Below, piece after piece: positions 10,440-22,551 of a stretch of DNA of 64,000 bases. The notes beneath the pieces were generated by a model. That model was not told where the DNA came from, made no database searches, and saw nothing but the letters and a program-made list of their open reading frames with translations. This DNA comes from Vigna angularis (lineage: Eukaryota; Streptophyta; Magnoliopsida; Fabales; Fabaceae). How positions within the stretch are numbered: position 1 is the stretch's first letter; every line of letters begins with the position of its first letter. The DNA lies in assembly GCF_016808095.1 (NCBI RefSeq), contig NC_068976.1:1570001-1634000 (forward strand), given 5' to 3'. Position numbers and translations under genes: made by a program.

Positions 10440-11240
10440 TGCAAAACTGAATTGGAAAAATTATTTATCATGGTCCTCTGCTGTGGAATTGTGGTTTCTT
10501 GGTCAAGGACACCATAATCACCTTGAACAAGATATTTCTATGGTTCTAGATGAAGAAAAATCTCAATGGCAGAAATTAGACTTTCAGTTTGTGTTGTTTT
10601 GTGGCAATCAGTTGAGCAAGAGGTTCTAGATATCTTGAGACCCTACAAGAAATGTTCCTCTTTTTGGAAAAGGGCCCAATATATTTTTACTAATGATATA
10701 CAATGTCCTTTCGATGCAACCCAAAGAGTAGTTTCTCTCAAACAAGTCAACCATGATATATTTTCCTATATAGCAAAAGCTTGGGCTGTTGTAGAAGAGT
10801 TAAAGAACTTCTTTGTAGCTGATTCATTAGAAAATATCAACAAAAAGCCTGACAAGTTTTACATGGTCCTAATTTTGAAAATTTTACACTCTAATTTTGA
10901 TCATGTACGTGATCAAGTTTTAGCTGATGATCAAATCCCATCCATGGATGACTTAGTTACTCGACTCCTTCGGGTACCTACATTGGTTAAAGATGAGAAT
11001 TTAAGTGATGCTATTGAAACATCAGCAATGGTGACACCACGAGGAAGAGGAGGAGGTAGGAGCAACCGAGGAGGACGTGGTGGTCGAAGTAGACGTCGTC
11101 AATGCTCATATTGTAAGAGAATGGGTCATACCCAAGATAAATGTTATTCATTGCATGGATTTCCAAACAAAGCTGCTCATGTGTCTAAATCTGATAATTT
11201 AGAATCTAGAATTTTTGATGAAGACTTTTTGATAATTTAG
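10440..11240 (+). pseudogene. Gag of short-LTR copia element, frameshifted
   Basis: The frame at about 10443 reads LNWKNYLSWSSAVELWFLGQ, the usual N-terminal region of this Gag type. It shifts near 10585 into a second frame that carries the core (YKKCSSFWKRAQYIFTNDIQ) and AYIAKAWAVVEELK-like sequence. It ends with an RGRGGGRSNRGGRGG linker and a zinc knuckle CSYCKRMGHTQDKC (about residues 179-192 of the second frame). The protein would bind element RNA. The frameshift and a stop at 11238 mark it as non-functional. Confidence 0.75.
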
Positions 11241-11251
11241 AATCTAGATAA

Positions 11252-11509
11252 TTGAGGTACAAGTCTGAAAAATCTTCTAATCTTGGACAATCCTCCTCAA
11301 TGTCAAATGTGTCAACTTTCTGCATTTCTCAATTCTTGGAAGGTCATATTCCATGGATTCTTGACTCTGGTGCCTCAAATCATATCTCTGGTAACATCCC
11401 TTCATTTTCTTCCATGTCATCTTCGAAAACTCCTCATTTCATTACTGTTGCCAATGGACCCAAAGTTGCATCTCAGGGGATTGGCAAAGTTTCCTATCTC
11501 CTTCACTAA
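11252..11509 (+). pseudogene. Copia aspartic protease fragment
   Basis: The active-site segment WILDSGASNHISGNIPSF is intact, followed by HFITVANGPKVASQGIGKV. These are the standard landmarks of a copia retropepsin. The domain follows the gag knuckle on the same strand after a stop, and a further stop at 11507 separates it from the next segment (VYIPHCPYNLISLSPLNRSL), which continues the protease. Confidence 0.75.
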
Positions 11510-11523
11510 AATTTAATTCTGTT

Positions 11524-12370
11524 TTGTATATTCCTCATTGTCCTTACAATTTAATCTCTTTGAGTCCATTGAATCGTTCCTTAAATTGTTATGTAACCTT
11601 ATATGATAATTCCTTTGTTATACAGGAACATGGTACGGGTCGTCTGATTGGAGAAGGACATGAGTCACAAGGACTTTATTTCTTAAAACCTAACTCCTTA
11701 GTTTCCTATTTCGCAACTTCATCCCCAAAACTTTTGCATGATCAGTTTTGGCAATATTTGTGTCTTTTTTTTAATGAAATTAAGAACCAATTTAGGAAGA
11801 CAATTAAAATCCTCAAAAGTGATAATGCTAAGGAATACTTTTCTGCAGCATTTTCTTCATTCTTATCTTCCCAAGGAATTTTACACTAGTGAACATGTCC
11901 CCCACTCCAAAACAAAATAATATTGCAGAGAGGAAGAATAAACATCTCATTGAAACTGCACGCTCCCTGATGTTGAATACTAATGTTCCTGTTCATCATT
12001 GGGGGTGATGCAGTCCTTACTGCCAGTTTTCTGATCAATAGGATGCCTTCTTCCTCTCTTGAGAATAAATTTCCTCACTCTATCATTTTTCCAAATGACC
12101 CTCATTACCATGTCTCTCCTCGTATATTTGGGTGTACTTGTTTTGTTCATAATGTTTCTCCAAGTCTTGATAAACTCTCTGCAAAAGCTATTAAGTGTGT
12201 CTTTGTGGGATACTCTCGCCTTCAGAAATGGTATAAATGTTATTCTCCCTCAGCCAAGAGATATTATATGTCTGCTGATGTCACATTCTTTGAGGATACA
12301 CCTTTTTTTTTTGTCCCCCATGGAGGACCATTTATCTGTTCAACAAATGTGTCGTTTACCATCATGTGAT
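11524..12370 (+). pseudogene. Copia integrase, internally deleted
   Basis: The first frame (11524-11889) ends the protease (PHCPYNLISLSPLNRSL, GLYFLKPNSL). It then jumps from SSPKLLHD straight to FRKTIKILKSDNAKEYFSAA, so the HHCC zinc region and the first catalytic Asp are missing. SDNAKEY keeps the second Asp of the DDE triad. After a stop at 11887, NNIAERKNKHLIETARSL contains the expected Glu. A shifted frame gives FLINRMPSSSLENKFPHSI and FGCTCFVHNVSPSLDKLS, the C-terminal copia integrase region. Deletion and frame changes make it inactive. Confidence 0.75.
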
Positions 12371-12709
12371 CCCTTGGTTACTCTTGCTTCTTTACCTCAA
12401 AGTCAAAATACAAATGACATTGTTCCTCCACCTCTTCTCACATATCAACGTCAGACACAATCTCAAACTCAGAACACTGAAGATCCTCGAGACTCAGATC
12501 CTCCTTCATCAAATTCCCAAACCATGGATGCTTCATCCTCCTCACTCTCTTGACTCAGATAATAATTTGCCTATTGCCCTTCGGAAAGGTATTCACTCTA
12601 CTCGTAATCCTTATCCTGTTTATAATTTTTTGAGTTATCATTATTTGTCTCCTCCATATTTCTCTTTTGTTTCTTCCTTATCTTCCATTACGGTTCCTAA
12701 TAATGTTCA
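12371..12709 (+). pseudogene. Degraded linker between integrase and RT of copia element
   Basis: Serine- and glutamine-rich sequence (for example QRQTQSQTQNTEDPRDSDPP in one frame) leads to HSTRNPYPVYNFLSYHYLSP, the usual bridge before copia RT. Frames shift more than once. Confidence 0.55.
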
Positions 12710-13413
12710 TGAGGCACTTGGTCATCCTGGATGACGACAAGCCATGATTGATGAAATGCAAGCACTTGAACACAATGACACTTGAGACTTTGTTCCTCTT
12801 CCTCCTAGTGATAAGCATGTTGATTGTAGATGAGTCTATGCTATTAGGTTGGTCCTACTGGTGCAATCGATCGTCTCAAAGCTCGTCTGGTAGCTAAGGG
12901 ATATACTCAAGTCTGTGGCCTCGACTATTGTGATACCTTTTCTCCTGTGGTTAAAACCAGTACTATTTGTATTACGCTTGCTATGGTTGTCATTCGTCAA
13001 TGGCCCCTTTACCAGTTGGACATTAAAAATGCCTTTCTTCATGGTGATCTAGAAGAAGAGATATACATGGAGCAACCTCCTCGAGTTGTTGCTCAGGGGG
13101 AGTCTTGGTTAGTTTGTAAATTACATCGTTCCCTTTATGGCTTGAAGCAATCACCTCACGCTTGGTTTGGTAAATTTAGCCGGGTTCTGCAAAATTTTGG
13201 ATTGAAACGATGTGAGGTGAATCATTCAATATTTTATAGTTCTCCTAATAAATGTGTTTATCTAATGGTCTATGTTGATGATATTGTCATTACAGGAAAT
13301 GACGTCACTAGAATTGCTCAATTAAAGAATCATTTGTTTAACCACTTTTAGACCAAAGATCTAGGTCGGCTAAAATATTTCCTTGGTATTGAAGTGGCAC
13401 AATCAAAGGAAGG
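12710..13413 (+). pseudogene. Copia reverse transcriptase, N-terminal part, interrupted
   Basis: Early RT motifs are scrambled by stops (AMIDEMQALEHNDT, VCR-type segment around 12820). From 12947 a clean frame gives LDIKNAFLHGDLEEEIYMEQ, then CKLHRSLYGLKQSPHAWF and the catalytic YVDDIVITGND. A stop follows at 13349, and the frame goes on as DLGRLKYFLGIEVAQSKE up to the GAAGG where the gypsy element is inserted. The second half of this RT resumes at 19756. Confidence 0.85.
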
Positions 13414-14162
13414 TGATGGACGCTACTCCAGGATGTGCAGAAGAAGCTCCACAACTCAGAGAATTGGCAGCGGATGAAAGGAAACAGTGGAGGTTCGGAG
13501 CACACTCAAGGTGTTTGTGAAATTGTCTGGTGGTGTTTGAATGGATGTTTTGGTAGATCTCTAACTCAGTAGGCTTTCCAAAGGGGAAAGAAGCTAGAGG
13601 AGGTGCTAGATAACAAAGAACAGAGGTGAACTTGAGAGTAATAGCTGGAAATTGGCAGCATTTCTTTACTTCAATTCAAGTTACCATTACAAAGGATTTG
13701 GCTTCTCTTTTATAGATGAAGAGAAACGTGCCTAGCAAGCTATTGGACATATTAGAAATGTACATGAAGCTCTATAAGAAGTGTGCAAGAGAAGCTATAC
13801 AGCTGGCCATATGTTCCATACGGTAAACATTGAAAACATGCTTTAAAAGAAAGTGGAAACGTTGGTTTGCTTGGTTGGCCGTATGTTGTATATGAGCTTT
13901 GCTTTTCCAATTCAAAAAGCTCTTCCTTTCTTCCTTTCTTTACCTCCTTTGCTTCCCTTAGCTCACCAAGCTTCTTTGGTTAATTGGCTATGGTTTTCCA
14001 CTCTTATTAGTGACCTATAAAACAAGGTAAATGTATTTAGTTAAAGAGAACATTCTAAGACTTAGAAAGAAAAGATCAAGTCCTTATTCAACTTCCCTTT
14101 CTTAGTCTTAGTGTTAAATTGATACTTCTTTGGATGGGAAGTCCCTAAAGGGATTGCCATCA
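13414..14162 (-). repeat. 3' LTR of gag-pro-only gypsy element
   Basis: Plus strand starts TGATGGACGCTACTCC and ends GATTGCCATCA. The minus-strand polypurine tract lies immediately to the right (about 14165-14176). Its partner is at 19007-19755. Confidence 0.9.
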
Positions 14163-14444
14163 TTCCCTCCCTCTTAAAAATGATTTGTCCTCAAATCGGG
14201 AAAAAAGAAGAAGCACAACTTTGGTGTTTATTGTCCACCTGGGTCAAAGATATATCTACAAAAAATAGCAAAAATTTTAATGATGAATGAGATATATGCA
14301 AAGATAAGAAGATAAAGTGAAGGCCTTTTGACAAAAAAATTATTAGAAGAAGTATTGACCTTTAATATTTTTTTGAATTCACTTTGTTTTGAACATTCCC
14401 CATGATAAAATGAAGAAACAAAGTGATGTTTTTGAGAAGAAGAT

Positions 14445-15226
14445 TCAAGGTAATTTACCTTTTAATGAAGAAGTTAACAATATGCATACCTTTGTGTCCT
14501 TCTTCTTTTCTTGAGAAGGTTTCTTGGCCAACCTATTTTCTTGTTTTCTTTCTTTTTCAATTTTTTCTTTGATTATTATCTCATCCTCTTTCACTTGTTC
14601 AGGTGTAAGAGGAATCAATGTGATTTTATTGCCTTTATGGAAGAAAGTTATTTTGTTGGTATAGCCATCATGAGTGGAATTATGATCAAATTGCCATGGC
14701 CTACCAAGTAATACATGCCCAGCATCCATTGGAACAACATCACATAAAACGTTTTCTTCATAGTTGCCAATGGATATTGGTATGGTTACCTGTGTGTTGA
14801 CTACTATTTCTTCATGCTCTGTTATCCACTGAAGAGCTTATAAGGCTTGGGATGAGAAATAGTAGGTAAGGCTAATTTGTTCACCACTCGAGAACTACAA
14901 CAATTACAAGAGGAACCACTATCCACAATCAATGAACAAGTGTTTTCGAAGATTTTGCATCTTGTTCTAAATAGATTTTCTCTTTGTGATTGTTCTAGTT
15001 CTTGGGATTGACTTCCAAGAAGTCTTCTTACCAATAATAACTCACCTTCACAAGGTAAGGCTTCTTCCTCAGATACAGAAGTATCTGAGTCACTAGAAGA
15101 ATCTTCACTTTCACTCTGATGGTCTAAGAGATAAGTAGACCTTTTGTGAGGACACTCAGAAGAATAATGTTCTCTCTCTCCACACTTAAAGCATTTGGTC
15201 TCTCTACCCGTTGTGTCTCTTGAAGA
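14445..15226 (-). pseudogene. Zinc knuckle and protease part of gypsy gag-pro, frameshifted
   Basis: After an in-frame TAA at the end of gag, the same frame continues with CFKCGEREHYSSEC (a CCHC knuckle) and an acidic serine-rich linker. Then comes the protease site LIVDSGSSCNCCSSRVVNKL. Near 14845 the frame shifts, and the C-terminal half is read from 14729: MDAGHVLLGRPWQFDHNSTH, then a Lys/Glu-rich tail ending at 14445. The ILLGRPW-type motif is the conserved end of gypsy proteases. The stop and frameshift suggest this copy does not make a full Gag-Pro. Confidence 0.8.
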
Positions 15227-16192
15227 TTATTTGTGAGAGGTATTTCTTTCTCGCTCTCTCTCTTTTTCTTTACCTCTCACTTTTTCTTTTTCTTTTTCTT
15301 TTTCTTTTTCTTGAGGTTTTTCATACCTCCTTGGACTACCCTCCCTCTTAATATATTTCCTATACTCGGAGGTGGTAGGGTAATTCCTTTTAGTGGAAGC
15401 TTTTCTTCTAATTTGTTCTTCCACTCTCACACATAGCTGCACAAAATCATTGAGAGCTAAATAAGGTAAAAGTTCTACCTTTTCTCTTATCTCATAGTTA
15501 AGACCGCTTTGGAACCTAGCTATGGTGAATCTCTCTTCCTCTTTTATCCCAGCTCTTAACATGAGTAATTCTAACTTTTGCCGGTATTCCTCAACACTCA
15601 TGTTTCTTTGTTGAAGCCGATGGAGCTTGTCCATGACTTCTCTAGCATAATAGGCTGGGACATGCCTTCTGTGTAAGGCTGCTTTCAATTCATTCCAGTA
15701 TTGGATGGTGTAGTCGCCATGCATCTTTTGATCTCTTATGATGGATGTCCACCAATAGAGGGCTGCTCCGTGAAAGGTCAAAGTAGCTAAGGTCACTCGC
15801 CTCCTATCATCTATGTGGTAGCACTCAAAAATCTGTTCGACCTTCATCTCCCACTCAAAGTATTCTTCTACATTGTCTCGTCCAAAGAAGGGTGGAAGGT
15901 CAAGTTTAGGTTCCACAGGATGGTCTCGATGGTTATGATGACGCCTAGGAGGGCGTTGATAGTGATCATAAGGGTGATAACTATGGTGATCACTATGTTG
16001 GGAATGATCATCATGATCATGGTTTTGCCTATGAGAGTGATCCCCTTGTGAATGCCCTCTTTGAATGAGAATAAGATTGGTGACCATTTGCCTTAGTTCA
16101 TGTAACTCAGCCTTGGTTCTATTGAGCTCTTCTCTCAACTCTATGTTGTCATGATCATGATTGGTGTTACCTTGAACACTAGAGTGACTCAT
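15227..16192 (-). pseudogene. Gag of gag-pro-only gypsy element
   Basis: The 321-residue frame begins MSHSSVQGNTNHDHDNIELR. A short coiled-coil (REELNRTKAELHELRQMVTN) comes first, then a His/Asp-rich tract (about residues 50-95, HDHDDHSQHSDHHSYHPYDH). The Retrotrans_gag core follows: DLPPFFGRDNVEEYFEWEMK, ALYWWTSIIRDQ, YYAREVMDKLHRLQQRNMSV and LNDFVQLCVRVEEQIRRK. It ends in a Lys/Glu tract (EKEKEKEKVRGKEKERERER) coded by a purine-rich microsatellite. The His-rich part is unusual and could bind metal or simply be repeat expansion. The TAA after NTSHK is in frame with the knuckle, so the original Gag was longer. Confidence 0.8.
15243..15315. repeat. Purine/pyrimidine microsatellite inside gag
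   Basis: CTTTTT-type hexamers repeat on the plus strand and encode the Lys-Glu tract of Gag on the minus strand. This looks like slippage expansion that stayed in frame. Confidence 0.75.
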
Positions 16193-18990
16193 GCTTGTGA
16201 AGTAGAGAAAGTGTTTTCATAAAATTTGAAAGCCTTGCACAAGTATGAATCAAAACTTTTGGAAAAGAGGATTTGTTTGTATATGGTTAATGACTTCTAT
16301 AGAGATGCTAAAGGTAAAGAAACCGAATAGCTCCCAAGAAGGAGAGGTGGGTCACAATGGACAAGCTTAGAAACCTTGTCCTTCCTTAGCCAGAGTGTCT
16401 CCTGACATTTCTTACCAAAATATCTAGATAGAAGTCTTTCAAAATCTTTTTGGAATGCAACAATGTGATGCTCCTAATAAACCAAACGAAGGTTTGTCTA
16501 TATGGTAGCGCACCTAACTATCACGGAGACTTAGAACACAAATATCAACAAGCAAAAAGTAAAGAAAGATGATAAAGAAATGAAAGAGTGAGACACGACC
16601 CTAAGTGAAAGTGCAAATGACACTTGAAGCCACTTGACACACTTTCACACTAAGAAGTGGAAACTAAACTATTACAATGTTGTATGGTGCACTTGGAATT
16701 GCTTGAAAAGCATTTTTCCAAGTCACTTTAAGTTTCAAAAACCAAGAGGAAATTACCACAAAGGTTCCGTGATAGAATGCCACTTATACAATGAAGTGTA
16801 AGACAATGTAAACAAAGCCAAGTGTGGCAGCATCAGCTAAATAAATGAGCTGAAATGTAACTTTAAAGTGGTGTTTTTCTGCTGCAAGGAAGTGCTGGAC
16901 AGCCAATGGAAATTGCTCTTGAAGTCCACTTGAAGCAATGTTAGCAAGACCTCCACTCCTTAAGATGCTACCCCTTTGATAAGGCCATGTTGTATGTTAA
17001 AACTCCACCAAAATATGATGTTCCATCAAACAAGAATCACAAAAACCCGTGAGTGATCAAAAGAATGGTACATCCAATTGAAATGCAAAATTAATATGAC
17101 AACAGATATGGAAGTCAAGAAAAGGTGATTTCTAAACACTTTGGGCTGGAATAAAGGCTAGCACACAACAAGTACCTAAGATAGGGTCTAGAACAGATTA
17201 GAAAAGTAAGAAAAACTCAAAACAAAGAGAAAATTCAAGTGCAGTGAAAGTGTTTGATGAAAATGCCAAACTATTTGACAGAATGCCACAAAGAACATCA
17301 GATTTTGTGTTTCTGGTTTTTGACCTTTCAAATCTGGATTGCAGGGTTTAAATTGCTTTTTATGATTGCTATACACTTGGATAAGCATATAAATGTATTT
17401 GGAAACTTAAACCCAGCTTTTGCCAATCCAATAATGAAAATTAGAAGTATTTCAAATGTCAAATAGCAAGAAAAATGGCCTACTGCACCTGAAAAGTGGC
17501 TGATAATGGTGGTTTCAGGGTCAAAATTGTTTGGTAGTGGTGCAAAGGCTTAAGTGAGACATCAAACAAGTGTATATCATCATTGTGAACATGTTTAAAT
17601 TCTGAAATAGCAAAGAAACATTCTGCATCCGAAAATGAATGGTCCACTTCTAATTTTAAGAAAAATTGATGGTTTAAATGGTGATTTGGCACATTGGCTG
17701 GAAAATGACCAAATGAGCAGTATGCACAAGTTTTAAATGGTCAAATAAATTGTTCCTAATGTTCACAATGCACAGAAACAAGGGGAGGCAGCAATTGGCA
17801 GTGGCAGTTGTTACTTATGCAGAATAAAAGCACCAAAACTGCACCAAAATGAGAAATGTGGGAAAAAAAATTGGAAACTGCAGTGGTGAAAATGAACAGC
17901 AATGATTCAAATGTTCAAATGCCACTTCAAACAAGTTTGTATCATCAAATGGAATATGTTGAAACACTTAAACAGCCACAGCAAAGTCCATATCAGTTTT
18001 GACTGGTTTAGTTCCAAATTTAACCAAATTTGATGACTAAAACTATAATTTGATACAAAGGCTAGAAAATTACCATTTGAACAGTAACAACAGGTTTCAA
18101 ATGGCCAATTATACTTGCACAAACAGTCAATCAGCACAGAAACACATTGCAGCAACAATTGATAGTGGAAGTTCCCAAAAATGCAGAAAAATATACTAAA
18201 AATTGTTGCAGCATGAAGAAAACAGCAAGTTCAAAGCTGGATGGATCAACAAATATGCAAGAAAGGTCCTAAGCAACTAGATCTAGCTTCAGAAATTGAG
18301 CTAGGGAAATAGCACATGGCCTAAGACACACAATGATAGCAACACGGTGCAAAGCTGGATTAAAACAGTGACATATGTAAAACAGATTTTGGAATCAACT
18401 CAACTATACTTTTTGGAATTCAATGGTTAATACAGATTGCCAGCACTTGAAACATGTATAAAATCATCAAATACACTTGCCTTAAGCTTTAGAATCAATA
18501 AATCTGGACAGAAACAGATTATAGCATATGAAAACCGAAAATGCAGTTTTCTGCAGATTTAAATTGGAAAAATCAGTGTGCAATGGTGTAAACTCAAATG
18601 ATCAAAGCTGGACATGGTGCCATTGCTTTTCATGATCAACATATAGCTAGCAACACACTGGACTCAAACAAAACAGAACGAAATCATGGCTGAACAGAAT
18701 TAAACATTTGACAGAATGAAAAACTGCACTAAAATTGCACATGACCGAGACACAACTGGAACTGATTAATAAAACTTGATTTGAACTCAAACAAACAAAG
18801 TGCACCGATTAAAATGAAGAAAAAACACTAAGGAACAGTGAATGAACACAAACATCCACAACAAACACGAAATCAAACCACAGAAGTGAGGAAAAAAAAT
18901 CAAATAGTGGCAAAACTGGAACAACACATGACGGAAGTGAAAAATGAATGAAAACGTGACTTATCTCTTGGAGACTTGCGTGGACGACCT
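16193..18990 (-). other. Long non-coding leader of gag-pro-only gypsy element
   Basis: About 2.8 kb lie between the PBS and the gag start with no convincing coding sequence on either strand. Recurring loosely similar phrases (aaatggt.aaat..., ...tggcacattggctgga..., gcagcaac.attg.cagtgg) suggest old internal duplications at about 17480-18200. The length is unusual for a simple leader and may hold packaging or cis signals, or captured sequence. Confidence 0.6.
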
Positions 18991-19006
18991 GGCTCTTGAT
19001 GCCAAA

Positions 19007-19755
19007 TGATGGACGCTACTCCAGGATGTGCAGAAGAAGCTCCACAACTCAGAGAATTGGCAGCGGATGAAAGGAAACAATAGAGGTTCGGAGCGCACTC
19101 AAGGTGTTTGTGAAATTGTCTGGTGGTGTTTGAATGGATGTTTTGGTAGATCTCTAACTCAGTAGGCTTTCCAAAGGGGAAAGAAGCTAGAGGATGTGCT
19201 AGATAACAAAGCACAGAGGTTAACTTGAGAGTAATAGTTGGAAATTGGCAGCATTTCTTTACTTCAATTCAAGTTACCATTACAAAAGATTTGACTTCTC
19301 TTTTATAGATGAAGAGAAACGTGCCTAGCAAGCTATTGGACATATTAGAAATGTACATGAAGCTCTATAAGAAGTGTGCAGGAGAAGCTATACAGATGGC
19401 CATATGTTCCATACGGTAAACATTGAAAACATGCTTTAAAAGAAAGTGGAAACGTTGGTTTGCTTGGTTGGCCGTATGTTGTATATGAGCTTTGCTTTTC
19501 CAATTCAAAAAGCACTTCCTTTCTTCCTTTCTTTACCTCCTTTGCTTCCCTTAGCTCACCAAGCTTCTTTGGTTGATTGGCTATGGTTTTCCACTCTTAT
19601 TAGTGACCTATAAAACAAGGTAAATGTATTTAGTTAAAGAGAACATTCTAAGACTTAGAAAGAAAAGATCAAGTCCTTATTCAACTTCCCTTTCTTAGTC
19701 TTAGTGTTAAATTGATACTTCTTTGGATGGAAAGTCCCTAAAGGGATTGCCATCA
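19007..19755 (-). repeat. 5' LTR of gag-pro-only gypsy element
   Basis: Same 749 bp as 13414-14162 with scattered substitutions. The minus-strand primer site TGGCATCAAGAGCC begins two bases beyond its inner end. The target duplication GAAGG follows at 19756. Confidence 0.9.
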
Positions 19756-20577
19756 GAAGGTGTCATCATTTCACAAAGAAAATATGCTCCTGATATTTTG
19801 GAGGAAACCGGCGTGACAAATTGCAAGCCCATTGATAGTCCTATGGACTCAAATCAAAAGTTAATGAAAGACCAAGGTGAACTTTTCTCAAACCTAGAGA
19901 TATAGAAGGCTTGTTGGAAAACTCATCTATCTTACCATAACAAGACCTGATCTTTCTTATCCGGTAGGAATTGTGAGTCAATTTATGCAAAATCCACACG
20001 TTGATCATTAGAATGCAGTGATTCGCATTCTTAGAAATGTAAAAGGGAACCCAGGACAGGGATTGTTGTATGAGGACAAGGGAAACACTCGAGTTGAGGG
20101 ATATTGTGATGCAGAATGGGCTGGTTGTCCAATTGACAGAAGATCTACCACAGGATATTGTGTTTTACTTGGAGGGAACCTTGTATCTTGGAAAAGTAAG
20201 AAACAAAGTGTTATTGCTCGATCTAGTGCTGAAGCTGAGTATCGATCTATGGCTCTAACTATATGTGGACCTGTGTGGATTAGAAAACTCCTTCAAGAGT
20301 TGAAATTTTGTAAAATAAGCAGATGAAGTTGTACTGTGACAATCAAGTCGTCCTTCACATTGCCTCCAATCCAGTGTTTCATAAAAGAACAAAACACGTA
20401 GAGATTTATTATCATTCTATTAGAGAGAAGTTATTGTCAAAGGATCTTGTTACTGATTTTGTCAACTCTAATGAACAACTCGCAAACATTCTGACTAAAT
20501 CTCTAAGGGGCCTAAAAATCAATTTATATGTTCCAAGCTTGGTGCATATGATCTATATGCTCCAGCTTGAGGGGGAG
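19756..20577 (+). pseudogene. Copia RT C-terminus and RNase H (resumed after nested insertion)
   Basis: This continues the RT interrupted at 13413: GVIISQRKYAPDILEETGVT, then NCKPIDSPMDSNQKL. A frame change near 19900 leads to [20 protein letters not shown]. RNase H is in one frame from 20018: YCDAEWAGCPIDRRSTTGYC with its Asp, then SSAEAEYRSMA with its Glu. After one more stop at 20324, [20 protein letters not shown] carries another Asp, with [12 protein letters not shown] and a [11 protein letters not shown] end. Catalytic residues survive, but stops at 19903 and 20324 and the loss of frame make it inactive. Confidence 0.85.
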
Positions 20578-20736
20578 TGTTGAAGTATAATGTCTTTATT
20601 ATTATTAATATTTATGTTAGGGTTGTGTTAGGGGGTTTTTACTTTTCAAAACTATTGTCTCCTATAAATACAATAGTAAGTTGTATTAGGTTTTTTAAGT
20701 GAAATATAAGACTTTTCATCTTCTCTCAACTCTTCA
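20578..20736 (+). repeat. 3' LTR of short-LTR copia element
   Basis: TGTTGAAG...TCTTCA, 159 bp, preceded by the polypurine tract GAGGGGGAG. It pairs with 9793-9959. Confidence 0.85.
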
Positions 20737-21711
20737 AGTAAGTGAACATAACATTTGTATATTATGAAATTTTGTTATTAAGGTATTTATAAAAGCCTAA
20801 TTAAATTGAGAAGGTAAAAGCGAATAAAATTTTTATTGATTGAATGAAAGTTTAAATGAAGGTTGAATCCAGTTAGTGAGGGGATGTGGACCTACTAATG
20901 CCAAAGTTGTGAGGACAACGATTTTTTATGTGGCTTAGGGTTTGACAATTTGAATATTTTTGTTAGTGTGCTCGTTCCTTGATGTCTATCTCACTCCTAA
21001 TTCTAGATTATTTGGACCGACCCTTTGTGTTCCTTCTTATGGCTGGATGAGGCAAAATTTGTGGGCCTTGATATGGTGGCTAATATTCTTCATGTCTTAG
21101 TTCCCCAAACATATGATCATACACTTTGATAACGACATCCAACTTATTATAGGGATTGATGTACATGTTGAAGTTGTGATGAACATGTTTGCAAGCTGCT
21201 AAGACATGTGAACATGGTAGATGAATTTTTTTAAAACTTTAGTCACACCACCGTTCATCCAACCTAACGACAACTTTTCCCGGAGGATGTATTTCTCATG
21301 GGTTTTACCATCTCCTCCACTCTGAATCTTCTTGTATTTATATAAAATCCAATCACCCTGTGAGTGTTTGATTTTGAATCAACATCCTGTAGCACCTTGG
21401 TGGCATTTTCAGAATACACATAACCAACACTTATCATTAAACATATTTGCCTCCCTCTTTTTGTGAAAAAGGTGTTGCATCTGGTGTATGTCGCCAATAC
21501 TATGGAGGAGATTAGTAAATTTCTTATTTTATTTAGTACTGAGTTGATTGCTTTGGCCAAATTCGTTGATAGGCAACGCCATTATTTGCCTTCATCATAC
21601 ACAATATGAACTCCTGTCTTGGAATTTGGTCAATCCAAGCTGGTACTTCTGGATTGGCTTTCTTAATGATATTGTAGTAATAATTATATCGTGGCTTAGT
21701 CATTGTGTATG

Positions 21712-21808
21712 CTGCAAATATAATTTAAAAATATTATTGATTAAGTTTGACAAAGAATGATAAACACAATATACACTTGATTAAAAATTGAGAAATTTAA
21801 GTACTCAC
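21712..21808 (-). other. Intron in decayed MULE transposase
   Basis: On the minus strand the sequence reads ...AACATAG|GTGAGTAC to TATTTGCAG|CATACACAATG. The exons either side give KDLIN and YTMTKPRYNYYYNIIKK, which join at the place expected in this transposase family. Length is 97 bases with canonical GT and AG. Confidence 0.7.
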
Positions 21809-22551
21809 CTATGTTGATTAGGTCCTTCTTCAAAGTTGTATCCCTAAATATTTGGGTGAAATTTTGTGGAATGTGTCAAATGCAATACACATGCACACAG
21901 TTTCCTTGAGTTCATCCACTCATCAGTCTATTGAATGTTGCACGGATAGAGTTGTGGCGATCCAAAATTAAGCACAAGTATTGTTGAGGTGTAATATGCC
22001 TCCTAAGGTTTTTCAAAAAAAAAAATAAGTGTCTTTTGTTTCACCCTCAACTATAGCAAAAGCAATGTGAAGTATTTTGTTTCTTCCATCTTATGCTATA
22101 GCTACTAAAAGAGTGCCCTTATATTTTCCATACAGGAATGTTCCGTCCAGTTGCACCAATAGTTTTCAATAGGAAAATCCATCAACACACAATTTGAAGG
22201 TCTAGAATAATCTTTTGAAATATTGTTGGTTTTGCCAAACCTTCTCGTCATCAATAATTGACTATGTTTTGAGTTTGTACACGAATCCAAGAGCAAAAAT
22301 GTGTATTTCTTGTAGTAGCCATGACAATTTATTGAATGATTCTTTCCAATTCTCGTACACATGTTCGATTGCATGTTTTTTCGCCAACCATGCCTTTATG
22401 TAAGAATAACTAAAGGCTACAAAATAATTCAAACTAAGTTAAATGTATATGCGTTAAAAAAGTAAAAAAAAATAAAGATAAAAATAAAAATAAAAATAAG
22501 AATCAAAATATTCAAAATACTGACCGTATTCTCCGGCAACGGCGTCAAATT

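Larger units (their letters stand above)
13414..19755 (-). mobile_element. Gag-pro-only Ty3/gypsy element with 749-bp LTRs
   Basis: LTRs are 13414-14162 (3') and 19007-19755 (5'), both 749 bp with TG...CA ends. GAAGG flanks the element at 13409-13413 and 19756-19760. On the minus strand a PBS (TGGCATCAAGAGCC) follows the 5' LTR, and a polypurine tract (AAGAGGGAGGGA) precedes the 3' LTR. The only coding region is gag-pro (16192-14445); there is no RT, RNase H or integrase, and a leader of about 2.8 kb precedes gag. By eye I count about 14 mismatches between LTRs, roughly 2%, so the insertion is fairly recent and the element must have been mobilised in trans. Confidence 0.9.
9793..20736 (+). 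mobile_element. Short-LTR Ty1/copia element, split by a nested gypsy element
   Basis: The two LTRs are 9793-9959 and 20578-20736. The PBS TGGTATCAAGAGC is at 9963 and the polypurine tract GAGGGGGAG is just before 20578. In plus-strand order it codes for gag, protease, integrase, RT and RNase H, all with stops or frameshifts. The RT is interrupted after GIEVAQSKE by the 13414-19755 gypsy element and resumes at 19756. Part of the integrase is deleted. LTRs differ by an 8-bp indel and several substitutions, so this is older than its nested passenger. The five bases on either side (AAGTT and AGTAA) do not form a clean duplication. Confidence 0.85.
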
